A DNA stretch of 49,066 bases from Defluviitaleaceae bacterium (GTDB lineage Bacteria; Bacillota; Clostridia; Lachnospirales; WQUN01), in NCBI GenBank assembly GCA_009785605.1, contig WQVY01000009.1, positions 1 through 49,066 on the forward strand. The letters are read 5' to 3'. Position numbers and translations under genes: made by a program. Positions 34,809-42,397 of this stretch are shown here, one piece after another. Position 1 is the first letter of the stretch, and each line of letters begins with the position of its first letter. A model generated the notes under the pieces. It saw nothing but the letters and a program-made list of their open reading frames with translations, was not told where the DNA came from and did no database searches.

Positions 34809-37001
34809 CTAGCCCTCCGTGCTTGTATGCTCTTGCAAAAGATATAAGTTATGCAGTGCCCGTGTGCATACAAGGTACAACATCTTTTTCCCAAGCGGCC
34901 CTTCAAATATTGGCTGGCCGTACTGCGGGCAGATTACCGCGTCAAACTCCAGCCCTTTTGCATATGGTAGGGCCATAACCATCAACCCATGGCCAAACCT
35001 GGCATTGGAGCTGGCTATAAGCTTTGGAGCGCCAATGGCCTGCGCGTCGCCTGGCGGGATGTGGGCCAATAGCTGGTCATAAAAATTGCAGGCATCTTCT
35101 GCTGATGACAATAATATCCCCACTGTGTTGTACTCACGTGGCAAGTTGCGGATTATTTCCCATGTTGTAGCGGCAGCACACTGGCTTTGTCTGATAGCGG
35201 GCTCGTCCCCGCGGCGGTGGTATATTGTGCTTTCTGCAATTGTACTAGCACCAGCGTCATCACTGCCCAGCAAGTTTATCGCAAAACGGCTTATTTCGTA
35301 GGTAGACCTGTAGCTGGTGGTGAGTGGTATCACCTTTGCCTTGGTATACTCCTGTTGAAGCTCTGGCTGCGTGTGCAAGTTTATACATGGGTAAAGAGCC
35401 TGGTTGACATCGGCTAGCACAGTAAAATGGCTGCTTGGAAACAGGCGTTTAAGTATGCGGTGCTGTATGATGGATATATCTTGGGCTTCGTCTATCAAGA
35501 TATGTTTTACGTTTTTGTCGGGCGTTATGCGGCCGGTTAATATATCTATATACAGCAGCATTAGCGCGTCTTCGAAGTACAATTGCTCTTGACGCAGGGC
35601 CTCCCTTGCATACTGCATGGATATACGGCGTGTCTTGCCCCACGAGGCCAGCGCACGCTCATATAAGCGGCTTGCATTGGGCATTAGCCTATTATATAAA
35701 TCCGCATGTACTATGTTTTTTTCTTCTTCGTATAGGCGGCGTATCTCGTCGTCTGTAAAGTCGTTGTCATGTATGGCATTAAAAAGGTCTGATATTGGCC
35801 TCCTGCTTTTTTTGAAATATTCGCTATACCGCTGGTTTACATAGGTCACAACCCGCGCTGTCTTGGTTGCCAGGTTGCCGGCCGAGGTACGGTCTGCATA
35901 CAGGGCGGCTAGGCGGTCTTTGTGGCAAAGGACATCTTGGTTAAAACATACATCGTCCAAGACAGGCGAATAATTCTTGATAGATTCCTCAAGATGAGCG
36001 ATAAAACTGGGAGAGTATTTTTCCTCTAACCACCTGCGGCGTGGGTCGTGGCTTGGGGCATTTTGGATATATTCTATCTGCTGATATTGGTCGTGGAAGG
36101 GGCGCTTCTTTGGCGATATCTCTTGCATCAACCCTGGGAAGTCCAGGGTGTCTACATCTTCTTCCCCCAAATCTGGGATTATGCCCTCTATATACGAAGC
36201 AAAGATAGGGCTGGGTGAAAAAATCCGCACCATGCGCGAAGATAAATTGTCCCTATGCCTATACAACAAGTACGCCAGGCGGTGCAAGCCTACAGAGGTC
36301 TTGCCACTCCCCGCCGGGCCAAAAACCAGCACGTCTGTGGCTTCGCTTCTTATTGCGGCATTTTGCTCTTTTTGGATGGAGTGGATGATGGTCTTAATTT
36401 TTGCGTCAGAAGCCTTAGAAAGCTCTAACCGCAAAATTTCGTCTTCTACTGCCAGGTCCGAGTCAAAAAAGTACGACAGCTCGCCCTTTTCTATTTGGTA
36501 CTGGCGTTTTAGGCTTATTGCGCCTTCTATCGGAGGCAACTCGCCACGGGTAGTAGCTGGGATATTAAAACGCGCACGCCCAACTCCGTAGTCATAGTAC
36601 AAGGAGGAAATGGGCGCGCGCCAGTCGTATACATGGAAGGTATGGGTTTTTTCGTCAAGCAGGGAGTGACGGCCAATGTAGATTTCTTCTACTTGGTCGT
36701 ACCCGTCTTCTGTAAAGTCTATGCGTGCAAAATACGGCGAGTTTAATAGGCGTTTGAGTCGGTGTAGGCGTTTACTTGCTTCGTAGTATACATGCTCTTG
36801 CTGGGCCACTTCTGTCACCAAAATAGTCAGGTGCGCTACATCGTCAAAGTCACGTATTACACCTGTAGCTTTGGACATGACGCGGCGGGCTTCTATTACA
36901 TCGCTGCGGTTGGTCTTGAGCCCTTCGGCCACTTTGTTTATTTGCGTCAAAATGCGCTCACGCGTGTCGGACAGCTTTTTTACTTCTTTTGGGTCGGTCA
37001 T
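34809..37001 (-). CDS. helD: HelD-like superfamily 1 helicase (RNA polymerase-recycling type)
   Basis: A 730-residue UvrD/Rep-type ATPase. The Q-motif-like IQKEQNAAIRS precedes Walker A VFGPAGSGKT at about residue 229. Walker B is HILIDEAQD, with LTTSYRS and the late VMALPYAKGLEFDAVI motifs. The N-terminal coiled-coil arm (about 1-110) is that of HelD, which removes stalled RNA polymerase from DNA in Bacillus. Length is close to the Bacillus protein. The start follows GATAGGAG, and uridine kinase follows. Confidence 0.85.
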   Translation of the reverse strand: MTDPKEVKKLSDTRERILTQINKVAEGLKTNRSDVIEARRVMSKATGVIRDFDDVAHLTILVTEVAQQEHVYYEASKRLHRLKRLLNSPYFARIDFTEDGYDQVEEIYIGRHSLLDEKTHTFHVYDWRAPISSLYYDYGVGRARFNIPATTRGELPPIEGAISLKRQYQIEKGELSYFFDSDLAVEDEILRLELSKASDAKIKTIIHSIQKEQNAAIRSEATDVLVFGPAGSGKTSVGLHRLAYLLYRHRDNLSSRMVRIFSPSPIFASYIEGIIPDLGEEDVDTLDFPGLMQEISPKKRPFHDQYQQIEYIQNAPSHDPRRRWLEEKYSPSFIAHLEESIKNYSPVLDDVCFNQDVLCHKDRLAALYADRTSAGNLATKTARVVTYVNQRYSEYFKKSRRPISDLFNAIHDNDFTDDEIRRLYEEEKNIVHADLYNRLMPNASRLYERALASWGKTRRISMQYAREALRQEQLYFEDALMLLYIDILTGRITPDKNVKHILIDEAQDISIIQHRILKRLFPSSHFTVLADVNQALYPCINLHTQPELQQEYTKAKVIPLTTSYRSTYEISRFAINLLGSDDAGASTIAESTIYHRRGDEPAIRQSQCAAATTWEIIRNLPREYNTVGILLSSAEDACNFYDQLLAHIPPGDAQAIGAPKLIASSNARFGHGLMVMALPYAKGLEFDAVICPQYGQPIFEGPLGKKMLYLVCTRALHNLYLLQEHTSTEG

Positions 37002-37037
37002 TGGTTATGCTCCTATCTGGTTGTGTATGGGATGTTT

Positions 37038-37091
37038 GGGTTTTGATGATACCGATAAAGGTTTATTGGGTATTGCAGAGGAAGTCTATTT
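37038..37091. repeat. Partial palindromic repeat (right arm), copy E, with neighbouring shared motif
   Basis: Bases 37062-37091 follow the right outer arm of copy C read in reverse: TTATTsGGTATT, then AGAGGAAGTCTA. The stretch before it contains GTTTTGATGATACCGATAAA, shared with 18836-18855. The remainder of the 279-bp gap between the HelD gene and the first tRNA holds only the tRNA promoter. Confidence 0.55.
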
Positions 37092-37205
37092 AATTTATGG
37101 CTTTTTATTGCCAATCATGCAAGTTATATTGTAATAAGAAATACTTGTCAACGCTTAGATGTTTTGCAAGATGCTTATTAATTTTTGCAAATTTGTGTTT
37201 TGCCC

Positions 37206-37234
37206 TTGCGTCCTATTAATACCTGTGCTATACT
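37206..37234 (+). promoter_or_regulatory. Promoter of the tRNA pair
   Basis: TTGCGT (37206-37211) and TATACT (37229-37234) are 17 bp apart, with TG one base before the -10 box. It lies 46 bp upstream of tRNA-Arg. Confidence 0.7.
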
Positions 37235-37280
37235 CCCCTCCGTCACGTTTCGGGCATTAATGGATGTTTGTATCGTGTAT

Positions 37281-37354
<74 letters not shown>

Positions 37355-37359
37355 TTGTT

Positions 37360-37396
37360 AAAACCCGTTGTGTCAATTGTTGACTGACGGGTTTTT
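37360..37396 (+). terminator. Terminator between the tRNA genes
   Basis: AAAACCCGT and ACGGGTTTTT form the stem, with a T-run. It lies between tRNA-Arg and tRNA-Ser and may give partial termination or a processing site. Confidence 0.7.
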
Positions 37397-37400
37397 GCGA

Positions 37401-37486
37401 GGAAGGTTACCGAAGTGGTCATAACGGGGCGGTCTTGAAAACCGTTAGGGCGCAAGCCCACAAGGGTTCGAATCCCTTACCTTCCG
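37401..37486 (+). tRNA. tRNA-Ser (anticodon TGA)
   Basis: Acceptor GGAAGGT with ACCTTCC, anticodon loop CTTGAAA (TGA), a long variable arm (TAGGGCGCAAGCCCACA) typical of serine tRNA, and T-loop GGTTCGAATCC. No encoded CCA. The downstream accessory genes may have used this tRNA as an insertion site, but I find no second copy of its 3' end. Confidence 0.95.
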
Positions 37487-37490
37487 TGAT

Positions 37491-37524
37491 AAGGGTTGAG
37501 TCATAAAATGGCTCAACCCTTTTG
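37491..37524 (+). terminator. Terminator after tRNA-Ser
   Basis: AAGGGTTGAG and CTCAACCCTT pair perfectly, followed by TTTTG. It ends the tRNA transcript. Confidence 0.75.
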
Positions 37525-37603
37525 TGTTATCAAGTTTTTATGAAAAAATGTATGTTTTGCGAAAGGGTATAGTCGGCGTACGTCGGCTACGGGGTGAAGA
37601 ACT

Positions 37604-37888
37604 CTGCTAACACACGAAAAGATTTGCTCTGCTATCGCTAAAGCTGCTGAAACACATCCCATTAAAAAGGTGTCGTATTTTGGATCATTTGCTGATGGTC
37701 GAGCCACAAGCAAAAGTGACTTAGACATACTTGTTGAATTTCACAAACCGAGAATATCCCTGTTTATTTTATCAGCGATAAAATTAGACTTAGAGGATTT
37801 ATTAAATGTTTCAGTAGATGTTATCCATGCGCCACTTCCTGAAGATTCACTAATTGAACCTAAAGAGGTGGTATTGGCTTACGGATAA
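37604..37888 (+). pseudogene. MntA-like minimal nucleotidyltransferase, probably decaying
   Basis: Ninety-four codons that read as an MNT protein (KKVSYFGSFADGRATSKSDLDILVEF), with GS and DxD in place. The natural start position holds CTG (37604) with GGGGTGA upstream; the nearest usable alternative is a GTG at 37670, which would remove the first helix. Its partner downstream is destroyed, so the gene is likely a remnant, though it may still be expressed. Confidence 0.6.
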
Positions 37889-38008
37889 AAGAGATGCTGT
37901 CCTACTGATATTAATATAGGTGAGCTTGTTAAGCTCATATCAGACAAGTTAAAGTGTGATAATTCCTATATCCCATGGCGGTCTATTGCTGGTTTACGTG
38001 ACGTTGCA
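37884..38008 (+). pseudogene. HepT (DUF86) toxin remnant with internal deletion
   Basis: Two HepT-like pieces in different frames. DKRDAVLLI (37884-37910) matches the usual start, and IGELVKLISDKL then IPWRSIAGLRDVA (37916-38008) match the C-terminal half. The stretch between, normally about 45 codons, is missing, and the RX4HXY catalytic motif is lost after RDVA. From 38009 to 38222 I see nothing else that looks coding. Confidence 0.65.
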
Positions 38009-38222
38009 AGAACAAATCAAAAAAATGTTGTAGCAAGGAGGGAAAGCGAACACCATCAATTGGTTTTTTGTTGGTGAAGCGTTTGCAGTAGTGTTCACGT
38101 TGGAACAGTTTGGTGGTTTATAATCCATTAGGCTGTTTTTTGTTGCAGCAAAAATTTCCTTAAATCCTGAACCATGTTATGAGATGAAGCCACTATATAA
38201 ATGAAAGCACTTGGTGATGAAG

Positions 38223-39804
38223 ATGAGTGTTACAACACTTGACAAGGGAAGGCTACAAAAACTGTTTTACTTTTCACTTAAAAAAACAGGAAATCCACAT
38301 GAGGCAGAAGAGCTTGTGCAGGAAACAGCATTTGAAATGATAAAAATGCTGAACAGAGGGTATGAGCCTGATAATTTTAATGCTTGGATGTGGACGGTAG
38401 CCAAAAAAAGATATGCGCGTTGGTGCAAGGGCAAACAAATAAAGTTGTCAAAATATGAGCTTGACGACGTATTTGACCATACCGAAATTGCGGACGATGA
38501 GTCTGTTGAAGATGCCATTCTATCGGGAGATTGTCGTCTCATATTATTTCGGCAACAAAAAAATCGAGGCCATATCTAAAATGACGGGATTGCCTGCGGG
38601 AACTGTAAAACGCAAGCTACATGAAGCAAGAAAAAATATTAAGGAGGGCATGAAAATGGCCAGAGCAAAAGGACAAAGAAGTTATAACCCAGAGGATATT
38701 GATTTTGGTTACAATGTAAACAACTCCCCGGAGCCATATCCGTCAGGCAGACCGTGGAGTCTGATGAAACGGCTGGCTGCAAAAAACATAGTGCTTGAAG
38801 CATATAATAATCCATCAACGATAGAAGAATTAAGTCTTGCGCTTGGAATTTCGGTACCCTATATTGAGGATGAACTGAAATTGATTCTCGAAAGTGATGT
38901 TATAATCAAACACCCGAATGTCCGCCTCGAAACTAACTTCATTATATACAATGCAGAAATGCAAAAGCGTAAAATGGAAATCATGGAAGAAGCGGGTAAA
39001 CAAGTATCTCAGTTGATTTGTGAGGTTATCGAAAAGAACATGGATAAAATCCGGGGCATAGGGTTTGTTAACCATGATATGCCAAAGGAGTATCTGTATT
39101 GGTGCCTAATTCATATCACCCTTGAGAAATTATTTAGCAAGATACAAGCTGAAAAAAACGTTGGGATTTCATGGACTAAAAGGCATGACGGCGGTGAGTG
39201 GGATATTACTGCATTTGAACAATGGGAGCAGCCTATTTCCTATTCCAGCTCGGCGCATAACACCGGATATAACACAAATGTCCACGGGGAAGGAGTAAGA
39301 TACTTCTACGGGCATCATACGATTCATGTCGATGATTTATATACCAAGGACAGCGATTACGCCATGCCGAACAACGATTTATTGTTGCTTGCTGATATTG
39401 TAAGGAATAATCGAGGTAAATCCACACTTAACTCGTCGGAGTGCGAGATTGTCGATGCGCTTGTTAAAAATTGCGTTGTTCATGTATCAGAGGACGCGAT
39501 AAAAATTAATTTCCCTGCCTTTGATGAAAGCGAGAAAAAGGAATTTTCAGCGTATCACGATATTGTTAGGGAGATATATGAAGGTGAAGTTTACCGCCTT
39601 TTTGAAAATGTATATAGCTCTCTATATGAAACAATGTCGAACTCATTGCCCGACAGGTTCAAAAAAGATGGCAGCGTAAAAAAAACAGCAGCTGATTTAT
39701 ATTCGTTCAGATGTATACTGGCGCGTCACGCTTATAAAAATGGGATAATTAAGATACCCGAAGGCGACGACAAAAGTATGATTACGATGTATATGGGTTA
39801 TTAA
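38223..39804 (+). pseudogene. Sigma-70-like factor with long C-terminal extension, frameshifted
   Basis: A sigma region 2 (NPHEAEELVQETAFEMI, FNAWMWTVAKKRYARW) is read from 38223 in one frame. Region 4 (REIVVSYYFGNKKIEAISKMTGLPAGTVKRKLHEARK) and a 360-residue extension continue in another frame to 39804. The intact paralogue at 42398 has about 17 more residues at the junction, so a short deletion near 38520 shifted the frame. The start ATG at 38223 matches the paralogue, with GGTG six bases upstream in both. The C-terminal part has YNPEDIDFGYN and NNPSTIEELSLALGISVPY, as in the paralogue. No sign of programmed frameshifting. Confidence 0.75.
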
Positions 39805-39919
39805 ACAGCAGACCGCGAAGCGGGCTTAACGCCCACACTGCTTGCTAAATCGAAAAATAGCGTTTTGGCTACTCGGTATTGCCGCCTATATACACAGCTT
39901 CTTAAAGTTGGAGGACACA

Positions 39920-40690
39920 ATGAAAATTGCGTTAATAGTACCGCGCTTATATGAAGATATTAACACGAACACAACCAAAATAAATGAGTTAATTTCGGAT
40001 GCGTGTATGGGTGGTGCAAAGCTCATTTTACTACCCGAAGCAACATTGACAGGATTAATCAACAATGATGTCTACGAGCATGATATAAGTATTGCAATTT
40101 CTATCAGCGATAAAGTCATAACCAATTTTTGCGACAAAGCCAAAGAATATGGTATCTGGTTGTGTTTTGGGTTTTTGGAAAAAGAAAATGATTGCATATA
40201 CGATAGCGCTATTTTAATTAATCCTGTTGGTGAAATATCTATACATTACAGACGCATTAATCCACAATGGCGCGCGAAAAGTCTCCCCTCAAATCAATAT
40301 TCAGAGGGTTTTGAAATGGAATCCGCAATGACCCCACTTGGCAAAACAGCAGTGTTAATTTGTGGCGACCTTTTTGATGATAATGTTTTGTCATTGCTTG
40401 ACCCGATAAGACCTGAATTTGTGTTGTTCCCATTTACGAGGTGTTTCCCTTCGGGAGTAAAAGATATACAAAAGCAATGGGATGACGTAGAAGTACACGA
40501 ATATGTAAAACAGGCTCAACGGACAGGTGCAATTGTTGCCATGACAAACTATATTGGTACTGCTGATATAAACGATACTTCCTTTGGGGGAGCATTTATA
40601 ATCGATAAGGATGGAGATTTGCATGCTTCATTACCATTGTTACAAGAAGGGATACTCTACTACGACGTTAAGGGATGCGGGGACAAATAA
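39920..40690 (+). CDS. Carbon-nitrogen hydrolase (nitrilase) family protein
   Basis: A 256-residue protein. The Glu motif is LLPEATLTGL, the region that normally carries the catalytic Lys reads HYRRINPQW, and the Cys motif is LICGDLFDD. The lysine seems to be replaced by Arg in my reading, so activity is uncertain. The family cleaves amide or nitrile C-N bonds. The ATG at 39920 follows GGAGG; a longer frame from 39842 is rejected. Its stop shares one base with the start of the next gene, so they are translated together. In the 115 bp before it I see no gene. Confidence 0.8.
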   Translation: MKIALIVPRLYEDINTNTTKINELISDACMGGAKLILLPEATLTGLINNDVYEHDISIAISISDKVITNFCDKAKEYGIWLCFGFLEKENDCIYDSAILINPVGEISIHYRRINPQWRAKSLPSNQYSEGFEMESAMTPLGKTAVLICGDLFDDNVLSLLDPIRPEFVLFPFTRCFPSGVKDIQKQWDDVEVHEYVKQAQRTGAIVAMTNYIGTADINDTSFGGAFIIDKDGDLHASLPLLQEGILYYDVKGCGDK

Positions 40691-41211
40691 TGATTATTTG
40701 GGTAAATGGTGCGTTTGGTTCAGGGAAATCCACCACAGCAGTTAAATTGCAAAAATTATTGTCAGGTTCACACATATATGACCCGGAAGAAGCAGGGTTT
40801 TTTATACGCGACAATGTTCCTAAGACAATGTTAAAGGATGATTTTCAAGACATACCCCTTTGGAGGGAAATTAACTACAAGATGTTGAGGACAATGAGCG
40901 AAGGCCACAATGGGGATATTATTGTACCTATGACACTTATCAATCCCGAGTATTATCACGATATAATTGGGAGGCTAACAGCTGAAGGCGTTGATGTACG
41001 ACATTTCATTTTGTATCTTGATAAAAATATGCTTGCCAAGCGCCTAAGAAAAAGGGCTAGCGGTTTTATACACAGGGAAAAATTCGCACTAGATTCAATC
41101 GACTGTTGCATACATTCTTACGATAATTATATAACCGAAACAAAAATAATGGCTCATAGCAAAAGTGCAGATGATATTGCTTTGGAAATCGTTAATTTAT
41201 GTAAGCTATAA
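40690..41211 (+). CDS. TmrB-like P-loop ATP-binding protein
   Basis: A 173-residue protein with Walker A NGAFGSGKSTTA at residues 6-17. YDPEEAGFFIRDNVPK, DDFQDIPLWREINYKML and IIVPMTLINPEYY follow the order and spacing of Bacillus TmrB, which gives tunicamycin resistance. Actual resistance here is inference; related P-loop proteins have other roles. The start codon overlaps the nitrilase stop (TAATGA), with GGGGA upstream. Confidence 0.82.
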   Translation: MIIWVNGAFGSGKSTTAVKLQKLLSGSHIYDPEEAGFFIRDNVPKTMLKDDFQDIPLWREINYKMLRTMSEGHNGDIIVPMTLINPEYYHDIIGRLTAEGVDVRHFILYLDKNMLAKRLRKRASGFIHREKFALDSIDCCIHSYDNYITETKIMAHSKSADDIALEIVNLCKL

Positions 41212-41244
41212 GGCTGATAAGTTCTATATAACAGGAGCGATTTC

Positions 41245-41282
41245 AAAAACCCCTGAACACAACCTGCATTCAGAGGTTTTTT
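41245..41282. terminator. Bidirectional terminator between convergent genes
   Basis: AAAAACCCCTGAA pairs with TTCAGAGGTTTTTT (one mismatch) around a loop of about 11 nt, with A- and T-runs on both sides. It serves the TmrB-like gene and the AraC-type gene. Confidence 0.85.
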
Positions 41283-41292
41283 CGTTACCATT

Positions 41293-42165
41293 TTATATTT
41301 TTTTAACAGGAATCCAAATTTCAAATACATAATCGTTGCTTCCTGCATCCCCGGGCGGATAAATTTCAACGGTATACTGCATTGATTGCTCATACCCGCT
41401 TGACGGAAGCCACTCAGTATATATTTTTGTAAACATTGCGTTTACGCCCTCGATTACTTTACCCTTCCCTGGGAATAGTGCCCATGTTGTTGCTGGAATT
41501 TCAAATATATCAAATCCTGGGTATTCGCTGTCCCCGGCCTCTGCACCAATAGACAATACAGTGTTGCCATCCTCCAAAACACGTGATACACCCACCTGCC
41601 ACAACGGGGCGCGGTCGAGGTTAAAATCATAAGCGATAGCCTCGTTCGGTGTTCTGCCTGTTTTTTCATCTTTGATGTCTAGGTACTGGTTCCATGCGTT
41701 GGCACAAACATCTTCACCCTTCATGATGTGATACGTTTTGCCTACACATCTAATGGTACCTTTTTCTTCAATGCGGTAATCCATATTAACCGCTCCTTTA
41801 ATATAAATTTGAAAGGAGATTCTGGGAAACATTGTGAGTGTAACGCTTTTGGAGCGCGCTTCCATTGGCGAAACACCGTGCATTTCTCTAAATGCGCGAG
41901 CGAATGATTCGGGAGAATTGTAACCATACTTTATGGCTGTATCTATGACCTTTGCGCTGTTGTGTTGCATTTCCAATGCGGCAAGCGACAGGCGTCTGTT
42001 TCGTATATATTCGGCAAACGATACGCCCACAACATATGAGAATATTCTTCCGAATTGGTATATGCCGCAGCAAGCTATTTTCGCCACATCGTTAAAATTG
42101 ATATCCTCGGTGATATGCTCTTCAACATAGTCAATCACTTCCGTCATTCGTTTTAAGAAATCCAC
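41293..42165 (-). CDS. AraC-family regulator with GyrI-like effector domain
   Basis: A 290-residue regulator. Two AraC-type HTH motifs occupy residues 1-105 (DINFNDVAKIACCGIYQFGRIFSYVVG; AIKYGYNSPESFARAFREMHGVSP). A GyrI-like ligand-binding domain follows, about 135-290 (ATTWALFPGKGKVIEG ... YTVEIYPPGD), the Rob type of arrangement. The GTG at 42165 follows AAAGGAGGGG seven bases upstream and matches the usual N-terminus; an ATG-led frame from 42273 would include the leader hairpin. It is transcribed divergently from the sigma gene at 42398. Confidence 0.87.
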   Translation of the reverse strand: MDFLKRMTEVIDYVEEHITEDINFNDVAKIACCGIYQFGRIFSYVVGVSFAEYIRNRRLSLAALEMQHNSAKVIDTAIKYGYNSPESFARAFREMHGVSPMEARSKSVTLTMFPRISFQIYIKGAVNMDYRIEEKGTIRCVGKTYHIMKGEDVCANAWNQYLDIKDEKTGRTPNEAIAYDFNLDRAPLWQVGVSRVLEDGNTVLSIGAEAGDSEYPGFDIFEIPATTWALFPGKGKVIEGVNAMFTKIYTEWLPSSGYEQSMQYTVEIYPPGDAGSNDYVFEIWIPVKKI

Positions 42166-42203
42166 AGTAACCCCTCCTTTCAAATTTAATATAAGTCGCT
42201 GGG

Positions 42204-42244
42204 CAATAAAAAACCTTGCATTTTTATAACAAATGTGCAAGGTT
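42204..42244 (-). terminator. Attenuator-like hairpin in the AraC-gene leader
   Basis: On the minus strand AACCTTGCA and TGCAAGGTT form a 9-bp stem followed by TTTTTATT, about 40 bp before the GTG start of the AraC-type gene. A promoter would have to lie upstream of it, so transcription attenuation is possible. Confidence 0.5.
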
Positions 42245-42397
42245 ATTAAGCATAGGCTCTCTGTGAAAATCATAGCATTTTCGTTGTGTCAAGGTCAACG
42301 TTAAACGGGGGTTTGCACGACAAAATTATTGGCAAAAATATTTTTCTACCCCACCAATCAACCTTCAATTTTGGACACTATATAAGCGGTGATGTAA

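Noticed and set aside
37401-38222. Attachment-site duplication of the tRNA-Ser 3' end
   Set aside because: No second copy of GGGTTCGAATCCCTTACC was seen downstream.
38455-38579. Programmed ribosomal frameshift in the sigma gene
   Set aside because: No slippery heptamer with a following structure is evident, and about 17 codons are missing relative to the paralogue, which frameshifting cannot explain.
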